From: Phytopythium helicoides
Taxonomy: Eukaryota; Oomycota; Peronosporomycetes; Pythiales; Pythiaceae
Assembly: GCA_024867545.1 (NCBI GenBank)
Contig: JANFNE010000026.1
Location: forward strand, 248,001 to 312,000
DNA length: 64,000 bases
Direction: 5' to 3'
Part shown: positions 53,609 to 62,616 of the stretch, piece after piece
How positions within the stretch are numbered: position 1 is the stretch's first letter
How the letters are laid out: each line of letters opens with the position of its first letter
Program-made: the position numbers and the translations under genes
Notes under the pieces: generated by a model
The model's database searches: none
Told to the model about the DNA's origin: nothing
What the model saw: only the letters and a program-made list of their open reading frames with translations

Positions 53609-54279
53609 GTACCGTAGGTTTTGCGCCTCGAGCGTACGGTAGACACAGAGGAGGAGGAGGAGTTGAAGCGGCAGTGTGCCATTCGGTGCGTATATTTTGC
53701 GTTGCAGTGGGCCGCGCGTACGGTAGATTCCCACGCTCATCTCAATCTGGGGGCGGGCAGCACGACTTGAAGTTTACTGTACGAGCGATCGTGTGGATGG
53801 ACGGTCAACAAGTTAAACGTCGGCGAAATCGATTTAGCGCGCGCCGACTTATACCTGGACGCGGTACGCTCGACGCAACTCGATTCCATTCGGTGAGGGA
53901 TCAAGTGAGCCTTCGATGGTAACGCCAAGGCCTCTACGCATTCCAGCGGCCGCGGCTGCGCGGCGTTCCAGCGACTTGGCTGCACGACGAGCGAGGGGCC
54001 ACGCACTCGCTGTCGCGGTACTGTAGGTTTCCTCGCGTTCTGTTCTCCCCTCGACACTCGAGCGCATCCCGGCACAGTAGAACGCGCTGAACCCCAGCCG
54101 GTGAGCGGATGGATACCTCTTAGTCGCGTTGTCGTGGTCACTTCAACGCGATAGTCGGTAGTATTACAGTACGAGGGCCAGTCCACCAGGTAACTCGGGA
54201 TGTACGGTACCTGCTCATCCTCGGACCGCCGAACGACGACGGCGCGAAGTAGGCCAGACAGCTCGACAAGTACTGTACC
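53609..54279. promoter_or_regulatory. cluster of GTAC(N)GTA motifs upstream of bZIP-like gene A
   Basis: Eight related near-palindromes in 670 bp: GTACCGTAGG 53609, GTACGGTAGA 53634, GTACGGTAGA 53718, TACTGTACG 53775, GTACTGTAGG 54018, TTACAGTACG 54164, GTACGGTACC 54202 and GTACTGTACC 54270. Most are conserved in the second copy. No known binding factor is assigned; density alone suggests a cis-element or a repeat remnant. Confidence 0.4.
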
Positions 54280-55626
54280 TTGCCGATTTCGACACGTCGC
54301 CGCGTGTGTCGCGCATTTCGATCCCATGCTGCACCGACTGGATGTGGCCCACTTGCAGCACATGGGGACGACGGATCAATCGAGATCCACGCACTTAGAG
54401 CCGCATGATGAATGGGCTCAACACCTAGGCGTGCCGATCTTGAATCCAGTTTACATGGTCATCGACCGAGAGCCTCGGTCGATCGCGTTACTTGTCATGG
54501 ATCACCAAGCTGCAGCTCTTGGTGGTGATTAGTCTCCCGGATTAGTGTGCGCCAAGCAAATGCAGATTCGAACGACACCAGACGCAGCATATCGATTAAA
54601 ATGCAGCAGGATAGCCCACCTAGGTGAGAGATGCATGGCAGTGATTGAGTTTAAGCGACGATCAGAACCAGCAGGTCTGATATGCCACAAATCCGCCCTG
54701 GAGCAAATATTTGGTCGCCCCACTCGTACGCAGGAGTATTCATGAGATAAGCCCGTCAGGCGTCAAACGCAGCAAGCAGAAACACTGTTGGACACAGCTT
54801 TCTCGAGCTTCTGTCGTTGTGGTCAGGCATATTTGGTATCAACTCGTGCGGCTGCCGTTGAGAAGAATCGCTTGATACCCTGCGCTCATCGGAGATGCGG
54901 GGAGCCCGCGACAGCGGCTTGCGCCAACCGATCGATGATCTATCCATCGATCTATCCATCAGCCACTTGATTTGGATCGCTACGGAGATCGAGCGCTCGC
55001 GCGCGGATGCCCCCAGATTGGCAAAGATGACCACCAAAATGGATCCTGTTGTTTGTATTGGTCCACAAAAAGGCAACTTGAAGTTGGCAAGAATGATGGT
55101 CGTATTTGATTGACTACGGTTCGTTGTGAGTCTGGAAACGTGACGAGCCTGCATGCAGCCTAGGTGGTAGTGAATTGTCACAATGACAAACAACACTTGG
55201 CACTAGCGATCAAAACTTGATATGTTGGCTGGAAGTACTGCAGATATAAATGCAACAGCGTGTGGCGTGTTACCTTCTTGGACTTGATGAGCTCTATGAC
55301 GATGGCGGAGGTCCCGTGGACCTTCTCCTGGCTGTATAACAGGATGTGGTTGATCGTTATTCAATGTGCTGCTCGCCTTCTCACAGGAAAACATTCATTG
55401 ACCACCATGGTCAATTCGGACGACGTGATAGGTGTTTGGACGGCAGGGCTCCAGCTGATGGTGTGTTCTTTCTTTAGTGGTGTCATGGACAATTTCACTG
55501 GTGTTTCAAACGGATGTAGCATTGGTTGAATATGGTTGAACGAATAGAATGATGAAGGAAGGTGCGCAAAGCTTCGTTTGCCAGTAAATGGATGACACAG
55601 AAACTAAAGAGGCCGTATATGGAGAG
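54280..55626. other. non-coding: upstream DNA of duplicate A and unique spacer
   Basis: 54280-55215 is the rest of duplication copy A, without recognised genes, including the tandem GATCGATGATCTATCCATCGATCTATCCATC near 54932. 55216-55626 is unique spacer with no recognised feature. Confidence 0.4.
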
Positions 55627-56092
55627 TTAGTTGGTGCCTGCTAATATGGGTGAAAAAGAAAGTTGTTGCGATAGAGACGTATGACAATTATACTCGTATG
55701 GGGCAGCGAGAAACGCGTAGGAGTGTTCATCCGTCACGCTACGATGCCAAGTAGCGAGATTTCGCGTTTCAGATACAACAGGATCAAGCATGAGAGCGCC
55801 GCCTGGACCAATAGAGATTGACCCGATACCCCAGTAGTCTAAGAATTGGCCGTTCTTGATGATCACCGGCAATTCTTCATATACTTCTAGGTTTGCGCTG
55901 GCAAGTGAGTCCCAAATCGTACAGGTGAGCTTCGAGCCAGAGTCGTCCACAATGACAAGGTCCCGTTTAGAAAAAATTTTGCTCTTCGCTGAAGCGAAAC
56001 ACTTGTGCGCGTGAATGGGAGTAGCAATTCCGACGGAATCTGCGGTTGAGCGAACGGGGAGGTTCTTGAGGCCACCGACTTCTGTTAGTGAC
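55627..56092 (-). pseudogene. RPA1 (RPA70)-like OB-fold fragment, truncated
   Basis: 154 codons open to the duplication edge. GLKNLPVRSTADSVGIATPI, then KIFSKRDLVIVDDSGSKLTC, TIWDSLAS and NGQFLDYWGIGSISIG are characteristic of DNA-binding domain B of replication protein A large subunit (KRDLxLVDDSG; the YWG block matches DFGGRSLS). Only this OB-fold is present: DBD-A, the zinc-bearing C-terminal fold and the N-terminal domain are missing. The 5' end stops exactly where the second copy of the 2.8 kb duplication begins (56093), so the duplication inserted into or replaced its upstream part. Could be a relic of RPA1 or of an RPA-like gene from a mobile element; I cannot tell which. Confidence 0.6.
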
Positions 56093-56356
56093 AAGAAGCA
56101 GAGCCTGCTGCTGACGAGCGGCTGGTGGGGACTCGCGCGCCACTTCCACTACGTGCCCGAGATCCTCGCGGCGCTCTGCTGGACGCTGCCAGCACTCGCC
56201 TCCAGCGCCGCGCCGTACTTCTACGTGGTATACCTGACGCTACTGCTCACGGACCGCGCCTTCCGCGATGACGCTCGCTGCGCTCACAAGTACGGCAAGG
56301 ACTGGCCCAAGTACTGCGCTCGCGTGCCGTCGCTCATTGTCCCTGGCGTGCTATAG
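56093..56356 (+). pseudogene. DHCR7 3'-exon fragment
   Basis: Encodes the last ~87 residues of DHCR7 (KKQSLLLTSGWWGLARHFHY ... ARVPSLIVPGVL) with one amino-acid change seen (LFWTL to LCWTL), ending in TAG. No other exon is present. An upstream ATG at 56015 in the RPA-like region lies in frame, giving a chimeric 113-codon frame, but nothing suggests it is used. Confidence 0.9.
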
Positions 56357-56512
56357 CCACCAGAGCAAGCGAGGTGTTCGAGGTTGGAGGCGAACTACAT
56401 ACATTGACAACATGAAAAGCCTATGACAACACTAGGACCATGCAGGAAGGAGCGTTGGAAGTAGATACTCGCTGTGGTCGAGTGCGAGGACGTGAAGAGC
56501 GAACAGAGCAGC

Positions 56513-57199
56513 TCACCAGTCGAACTGGAACATGCGCGAGTTCTCGAACACCTCGGGCAGTGCGTTGAGCTGCGCGCGGACGTCGCGCGTGGCCTTGGTC
56601 TGTCCGGAGAAGAACTGCGAGCCCTTCTGGAGACTCAGGTCGCAGCGGTAGCTGATCTCCAGGTGGCGCTCCACGAGCTCCTGCTGCATGAGCTCAAGCA
56701 ATTCCCGCCGCTTCTCGTCCATCTGTTGGACTTGCTGCGGCACTGATGAGCCCCGGACGAGCACCTTGAGCTCCTTCTTGTCGTTGCTGAAGCTCGCGAC
56801 GACCAGACGCCGACGCAGCGCCACACGCAACTCGGTCTCCGCTCGGATCCACTCCTTGACCAGAGCTCCACGAGCAACGCGCTTGCGGTCGCGATAGCTC
56901 TTCTCGTAACGGCGCTGCTTGGTTTTGCGGCGTTCCTTGCTCGACATCTTGGGCTCACCTCCAACCGACAGCCTGCTGAAAGATTCGACTGGCGTAAGCG
57001 GCGTCGTGCCGGACTCGATAAAGAGCTCCTGGAGTGGCTGTGTGTCGTGGCTCACGTCATTGAGCAGGTCGACGACCATGGCCTCGACCTGCTGCTGACT
57101 GAGGTCCATGACCGGGAACAGCAGCAGCTCCTCGAACAACAGCGGCTCAGGCTTGACAGCAGACCAGTCGAGCGGCATAGTGTGCGGGGAGCAGACCAT
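56513..57199 (-). CDS. bZIP-like regulator, duplicate B
   Basis: 228 aa from the ATG at 57199 (MVCSPHTMPLDW), aligned end to end without gaps with duplicate A. Most differences are in the N-terminal half; the basic helix reads KTKQRRYEKSYRDRKR (Cys to Arg, Asp to Ser versus A), and the last ~120 residues are nearly identical. Intact frame and conserved Inr/FPR suggest it is functional. The Arg at the position where A has Cys may matter for DNA binding. An in-frame ATG at 57328 would extend it by 43 residues across the initiator and is disfavoured. Confidence 0.75.
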   Translation of the reverse strand: MVCSPHTMPLDWSAVKPEPLLFEELLLFPVMDLSQQQVEAMVVDLLNDVSHDTQPLQELFIESGTTPLTPVESFSRLSVGGEPKMSSKERRKTKQRRYEKSYRDRKRVARGALVKEWIRAETELRVALRRRLVVASFSNDKKELKVLVRGSSVPQQVQQMDEKRRELLELMQQELVERHLEISYRCDLSLQKGSQFFSGQTKATRDVRAQLNALPEVFENSRMFQFDW

Positions 57200-57241
57200 T
57201 TGAGAAGTGAGAATTAGTAGATGCTTGAGCTCGAGGCGGAA

Positions 57242-57258
57242 GATTGAGGAATGAGAAG
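57242..57258 (-). promoter_or_regulatory. Inr + FPR core promoter of bZIP-like duplicate B
   Basis: Minus strand CTTCTCATTCCTCAATC, identical to the element of duplicate A and at the same distance from its ATG (~43 bp), although neighbouring bases differ. Confidence 0.6.
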
Positions 57259-57290
57259 AAAGCGGCCTCGTCGAGCGCCGATCTTGCAAC

Positions 57291-57952
57291 GTACCGTAGG
57301 TTTTGCGCCTCGAGCGTACGGTAGACACCGAGAGAGGAGGGAGGAGGAGGAGTTGAAGCGGTAGTGTGCCATTCGGTGCCTACATTTGCGTCGGAGTGGA
57401 CCTCGCACGTACGGTAGATTCCCACGCGCATCTCAGTCTGGGGGCGGGCGGGGCGACTTGAAGTTTACTGTACGAACCGAGCGTGTGGATGGACGATCAA
57501 CAAGTTAAAAGTCGTCGAAATCGATTTAGCGCTCGCCGACTTATACCTGGACGCGCTACGCTCGACGCTACTCGATTCCATTCCGTGTGGGATCAAGTGA
57601 GCCTTCGATGGGAGTGCCAGGGACTCTACGCATTCCAGCGGCCCGGCCGCACGACGAGCGAGGGACCGCGCATTCTCACTGTCGCGGTACCGTAGGCTTC
57701 CTCACGTTCTGTTCTCTGCTCGACACTCGAGCGCATCTCACAGTAGAACGCGCTGAACCGCAGCCAGCGAGAGGATGGATACCTGCCTCTTGGTCGCGTT
57801 GTCGTTCGTAGCCACTTCAACGCGATAGTCTGTAGTATTACAGTACGGGGGCCAGTCCACCACGTAACTTGGGATGTACGGTACCTGCTCATCCCCGGAC
57901 CGCCGAACGACGACGGCGCGAAGTCGGCTAGACAGCTTGGCAAGTGCTGTAC
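57291..57952. promoter_or_regulatory. cluster of GTAC(N)GTA motifs upstream of bZIP-like gene B
   Basis: Conserved counterparts of the copy A motifs: GTACCGTAGG ~57291, GTACGGTAGA ~57318 and ~57409, TACTGTACG ~57467, GTACCGTAGG ~57687, TTACAGTACG ~57837, GTACGGTACC ~57877, GCTGTACC ~57945. Confidence 0.4.
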
Positions 57953-58872
57953 CTTGCCGATTTCGACACGTCGCCACGTGTGTCGCGCATTTCGATCCCA
58001 TGCTGCACCGACTGGATGTGCCCCGCTTGCAGCACATGTGGACGACGGATCGATCAACATCACACGCACTTGGAGCCGCATGATGAATGGACTCACCACC
58101 TAGGAGCGCCGATCTTGAATCCAGTTTACATGGCCACCGACCGAGAGCTTCGGTCGATCGCGTTACTTGTCATGGATCACCGAGCTGCAGCTCTTGGTGG
58201 TGATTAGTCTCCCGGATTAGTGTGTGCCAAGCAAAGGTAGATTCGAACGACACGATATGCAATATAGCGATTAAATGCAACAGGCTCTCCCACCTAGGTG
58301 AGAGATGCGTGGCAATGATTGAGTATGAGCGACGATCAGAACCAGCATGTCTGATATGCCACAAACCCGCCCTGGAGCAAATATTTGTTCGCCCCCACTC
58401 GCACGCACGGGTATTCATGAGAGAAGGTCGTCAGGTGTCAAACGTAGCAAGTAGAGAGAGGATGTCGCTGTTGGACACAGCTTTCTCGAGCTTCTGTCGC
58501 TGTGGTCAGGCGTATATGGTATCAACTCGTGCGCCTGCCGTTGAGAAGAATCGCTTGATACCCTGCGCTCATCGGAGATGCGGCTTGCGTCAGCCGATCA
58601 ATGATCTATCCATCAATCTATCCACCGAGCACTTGATTTGGATCGCTACGGAGATCGAACGCTCGCGCGCGGATGCCGCCAGATTGGCAAAGATGACCAC
58701 CAAAATGGATCCTGTTGTATTGGTCCACAAAAAGGCAACTTGAAGTTGTCAAGAATGATGGTCGTATTTGATTGACTGCGGTTCGTTGTTGGTCGGGAAA
58801 CCTGACGAGCCTGCATGCAGCCTAGGTGGTAGTGAATTGTCACAATGACTAACAGCACTTGGTGCTACCGAT

Positions 58873-59930
58873 TAAGATAAATGTAATATGAAGCTCCAAC
58901 GAAAATCAAAGCATGGTAACAACTCGATGAGCAACAATGTGAGCAGTGGTGTGAGTGCGCTTGATGAGGTTGCTCCTTCGTCGAGCAACAATTCGTGAGT
59001 ACCAGTTCATAGACTACATCACGACCAAGTCATCGTATAGCAAAGAAGCTGCCTTACCGTCATCTGTGAGCTTTCGGTTCCCTATCAGACATTCGGATCT
59101 TCCACGGCAATACTTATCGTCAACCATCACGACAATAGTAGTAACCGGAAAGATGGCTCTGACTACAGGGCCAGATCACGCGGCGTACGCAAGGTCGAGG
59201 ACTGCAAAGTCCTTAGACACTTGACGCCATATCCACACATGACTGCTAATGATGAGTATGCGTGAGCGGCATGGTTGGCGGAAGTCATGGCAGCTGAATT
59301 GGGAAGCATAGAGACAAGGATATATCCTGACTTGCCACGAATTTGTGGGCTTCTAGTCGCACAGCTGGTCCTAAGGTAACTCGAGCTATCCCTGGGACGC
59401 ATGTTTGAAATTGAAACGTCTACTAGATTCCGGGTCGAAGGAAAAAATGAGGGACCATGAGTGAAAAGCTCATGACCATGGCCCTGAGGCAGTGAAGACT
59501 CCATTGTCCAATTTACTTTGGCGTGCCTAGCCGCCGGTCACGCCCTCAAGTTCACTATTCCTATTCTAGTTGGCATGGCACCACCACCAACTGCAGCACC
59601 GATAATCTGGCTTCCCTCAATCAAGCCTACAGTGCTCTAACTACGCATTCATTGTAACTATGTCTGTGCGTCGCCGCCGAGTGTTTTGAATACCGCGAGC
59701 AAGTCGCGAACCTCACTCCAAACTGCTGGTTTGTCGACCAAAGCTTCCATGAGGTCGCACTCAGCCTCGCCTCTATCCCGTCTTGTGATGGATCCAGCTT
59801 GGCCGGAGAAGCAACGGTTCGAAGCGGCAGCAGCGACACACTGATGGAAGTTCGATGGTTGACCAAGTCAACGACGGGTTTTACCAGGTCTAGACCTCTC
59901 TGACCGAAACCATCGAGTGTCAACAGATCG
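58873..59930. other. 1.06 kb without recognised gene
   Basis: Short open frames only (for example 59163-59504 minus, 113 codons), no domain or signal peptide. No continuation of the RPA1-like fragment found beyond the right edge of the duplication. Confidence 0.4.
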
Positions 59931-60176
59931 ATGCCATCACTGACTGGGTCAGGTTCATGGCGACCCAGTTCTCGCTGCTCACCAGCCGCTCTGTGTCGAG
60001 TGTTCGCATCAAAGATTGATATGCGCAAGACGTTGCGTCATGGTCTAGGAGCAACATGCACATTGGAGTATGAAAGCAGTGCTGTCACGGTCGCGAGCTC
60101 ATCGAAGAGTAGCAATGCCCCTCGTTCTTTTGTGATGGTGACGGTAGTGGCTGCTGTTCTGGTAGCCGCGAAGTGA
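59931..60176 (+). pseudogene. possible elicitin-like C-terminal relic
   Basis: The frame ends with two Cys-containing blocks (ALCRVFASKIDMRKTLRHGL, GATC), a Ser/Val stretch (SSAVTVASSSKSSNAP) and a hydrophobic end (FVMVTVVAAVLVAAK) directly before TGA. That order (last elicitin cysteines, Ser-rich stalk, GPI-like tail) matches the neighbours, but no leader or first cysteines are seen. The opposite strand also has protein-like frames here, so the call is weak. Confidence 0.3.
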
Positions 60177-60589
60177 AAGCACTTTCAACTCGATCGTGGA
60201 TAGCGAACTTGCGGAGAATTTTCATTCCTCCACCAACATTCGTGGGCTGTGTCGCCATGAATCAGTCGATCGGGCACGCACCGCACTTGCTGCATCGACA
60301 GCTGCAGTGAACCAAAGGCTCTCTGCCAAGACTGTGCGGTACTGTACTGCTGCAGTAAGTAGTCAGACGAAAGCTGAACCACTCGCCCATCTCGTGGCTT
60401 CGTCAGACAGCTCTTCATACCAATTCCAATACGAGTGCCCGCTGTGCGGTGCTACTGCCGCGGACTTTCTCGGCGCATGTAACACTGCAAATGATTCTTT
60501 GTCCGATGTAATGCACTTCACGCGTGGCTGTCGCGGTCGCCAGCGCTCCATGGCGCTCACTCTGCGACTCGACAGCTCTAGATCAAAGC

Positions 60590-60613
60590 TCCAGCTCCAC
60601 TTTTCCATTTGCC
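60590..60613 (+). promoter_or_regulatory. Inr/FPR-like element of single-domain elicitin gene
   Basis: AGCTCCACTTTTCCATTTGCC resembles initiator plus FPR (YCACTTNNCAWTTTGC) 9-33 bp before the ATG at 60622; similar in form to the element at 62541. Confidence 0.4.
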
Positions 60614-60621
60614 GGCACAAC

Positions 60622-61095
60622 ATGAAGGCTTGGACGCTGGTTTTGAGTGCTTTAGCCATCGCGACGCCGGCGCTCGGCGCCAACTGCACGACTGAAGAGA
60701 CCGACACTATCACGCAGCTGTACGCGAATGTGACGACAAGCGACGCCTGTTCCGACCTGACTAGCAATGCGGCGGCCTCAGCACTCGACTACTGCCAGGA
60801 TACCGACTGCGTTGCACTGCTCGAAGAGGTGGTGGACCAGGTTCCCGACTGCACGGACGACGACGGCGTCAACAAGCGCGAAGGACTCGAAGCTATCCTC
60901 GTGTACTGCGAGAACGTGACTGCCACGCTTGAAGCCTCGGCGTCTGCGTCTGCCTCGGGCTCAGTTGAGGCAGATTCGCAGGCTTCGGAGGCTGGAGCCT
61001 CTGCAGCTGGCAGCAGCAGCAGCGGAGCAGGGCGAGTTGGTGTGACATCGCTCGTGATGCTCGTACCAGCAGTGATGGCTGCCTTCGCCTGGTGA
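60622..61095 (+). CDS. single-domain elicitin-like GPI protein
   Basis: 157 aa. Signal peptide MKAWTLVLSALAIATPALG, then one elicitin-like domain (~21-98) with six cysteines (NCTTEE, DAC, YC, DC, PDC, YC), a stalk rich in Ala/Ser/Glu and a hydrophobic tail (VTSLVMLVPAVMAAFAW) ending at the stop, which fits GPI anchoring. The frame extends upstream to 60196 without a leader, so the ATG at 60622 is preferred and is backed by an initiator-like site. Likely surface or wall protein; lipid binding is inferred from the family only. Neighbour of two other elicitin-like genes. Confidence 0.85.
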   Translation: MKAWTLVLSALAIATPALGANCTTEETDTITQLYANVTTSDACSDLTSNAAASALDYCQDTDCVALLEEVVDQVPDCTDDDGVNKREGLEAILVYCENVTATLEASASASASGSVEADSQASEAGASAAGSSSSGAGRVGVTSLVMLVPAVMAAFAW

Positions 61096-61168
61096 GATCA
61101 CAAGCGCCAGCTGATTGATTTTTGAGATAAGTTGAATGATACTGCATGGCTTTTTGATGAACAAAGAA

Positions 61169-62098
61169 CTACATGAACGCTGCTGCAAGCAATGTGACTG
61201 CTCCAGCAGCCGCAAAGCCTGTCCATCTGCTAGAAATCTCCGCGGAATTTGAGCTCGAGTCTGAAGCTGAGCTGCCGACAATGGTCGATCCAGACGCCGA
61301 CCCGTTCACGGACACTCCGCAGCTTTCGAGACCTGCCGTGAGGCTCGTCTTGTAGTTGACGCCGTCGTAGTCACAGTCGGGAAGGTCCTGGACCATGTCG
61401 GCGACCTCCTGGAGACACGCGGTGGCCGAGCACGGCGGATCAATGTCCACATACGATGACGTGATGGTCGAGTAGGAGGCGCACGCGTCGCTGGACGCCG
61501 CGTTCAGGTACGCGTAGCTGATGTCCTCCATCTCGGAGGTGGAGCACTCGCCCGAGTTCGAGTCTGACGCAGCCGACTTGGTGACGAGTGGAATGTCCGT
61601 GTACTGCGTCCCCGAGCCGCCACCCACGTCGCCGCCAGTGCTGCCTGACGACGAGGTGGTCACTCCGCATGAATCGAGCGCGTTCATGAGCTCCTTCTTG
61701 AGGTTCTCCCCCTCGTACAGACATGCAGGCATCTCGGCCGCGAGCTCCGAGATAACTTGAATGCAGTCTGTAGCCGTGCACGGCGCGTAGATGCTCAGCG
61801 AAAGCTTTGACATGTAGTCTGCGCACGCAGCCGTGTCCGCCGCCGCCATGTAGAGCTCCGTGATGTTGGTGAGCTCCGCATTCGAGCACTCGTCCCCCAC
61901 GGCCGAGGCCGAAGCCAACGAAGCAGACGAAGCTGTTGCCGACGAACTGGACGAGGAGGAGCGAGCGACCAGCGGGATATCCGTGTACGAGGTGCCAGCG
62001 CTCACGGCGGCCGAGAACGACACGAGCGGCAGCTGCACGCGGCTGCAGGAGCCGCTGGCGACCAGCAGCGAGGCGAGCGAGAGCAGCCGCAGCGCCAT
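61169..62098 (-). CDS. two-domain elicitin-like protein with repeated YTDIPLV lead-in
   Basis: 309 aa. Signal peptide MALRLLSLASLLVASGSCS. Two elicitin-like domains (~70-145 and ~182-260), each with six cysteines (ECSNAE, AAC, PC, DC, PAC, SC; ECSTSE, DAC, PC, AC, PDC, SC). Each is preceded by the same short motif, SYTDIPLVARS or QYTDIPLVTKS, and a Ser-rich run, so the repeat unit is motif + stalk + domain. The tail is Ser-rich and ends hydrophobic (GFAAAGAVTLLAAAFM), compatible with GPI anchoring. Convergent with the gene at 60622, divergent from 62617. CATTCC initiator-like core ~15 bp upstream. Confidence 0.85.
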   Translation of the reverse strand: MALRLLSLASLLVASGSCSRVQLPLVSFSAAVSAGTSYTDIPLVARSSSSSSSATASSASLASASAVGDECSNAELTNITELYMAAADTAACADYMSKLSLSIYAPCTATDCIQVISELAAEMPACLYEGENLKKELMNALDSCGVTTSSSGSTGGDVGGGSGTQYTDIPLVTKSAASDSNSGECSTSEMEDISYAYLNAASSDACASYSTITSSYVDIDPPCSATACLQEVADMVQDLPDCDYDGVNYKTSLTAGLESCGVSVNGSASGSTIVGSSASDSSSNSAEISSRWTGFAAAGAVTLLAAAFM

Positions 62099-62540
62099 GA
62101 GGACGAGGACGGCAGGAATGCTGCGCTGGTCTCAAATGGGTCGAGGGTAGAGGATGAGGGAGCGTGCTTCACTTGGTTTCAGTATGGGTAAAAACGTGGG
62201 GCGGACAGGTGGGTTCAGAATTTTTGGGTCCACGGATCGGATAGAGAAATCCGATCGCTGGCATCGGACTTTGATCCGATCGAGAGATTCAAATCGCGAG
62301 CGAGCACTTCAACAACAAAACGGGTTTACTGTGAGCCGAGGCTCGTAATCATGTGGCTTCAGCGTTCGTCTCACCTTGGATGAGCACACGCACCTACACT
62401 TGAGGGATTATCGATCCTGAAGCGACCTACTCGCAGTAGTAATCGCGATGAGCAACCCGGAAATCCACAACTTCGTTCGTGGCTGCCTGCGCACACCGAA
62501 GAGACGACGCGCCGAACAGGAATGCTCGAGGATCCTTAGC

Positions 62541-62560
62541 AGCTTCACTTCTCAATTTGC
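62541..62560 (+). promoter_or_regulatory. Inr + FPR core promoter of duplicated-domain elicitin gene
   Basis: AGCTTCACTTCTCAATTTGC: an initiator-like TTCACTTCT directly followed by CAATTT, the flanking promoter region consensus, 57-76 bp before the ATG at 62617. Confidence 0.55.
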
Positions 62561-62616
62561 CTCGAGCAACAAACCACCTTGAAACCAGCCTCCCCAGCTC
62601 AAGAGACCTCGCAAAC

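Larger units (their letters stand above)
52421..55215. repeat. 2.8 kb segmental duplication, copy A
   Basis: Matches 56093-58872 in the same orientation at high identity, offset ~3.67 kb. The left edge falls inside DHCR7 exon 2 (at AAGAAGCAGAGCC); the right edge lies just after CACAATGACAAACAACACTTGG. Carries the DHCR7 3' end, the bZIP-like gene and ~1.6 kb of its upstream DNA. Confidence 0.9.
56093..58872. repeat. 2.8 kb segmental duplication, copy B
   Basis: Counterpart of 52421-55215. Small indels and scattered substitutions, coding parts better conserved than flanks. Right edge just after CACAATGACTAACAGCACTTGG. Confidence 0.9.

Noticed and set aside
53906..53975. GCGGCCGCGGCTGCGCGG-rich stretch as a hairpin terminator
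   Set aside because: Bacterial-type terminators do not apply here, and the stretch is only partly conserved in the duplicate.
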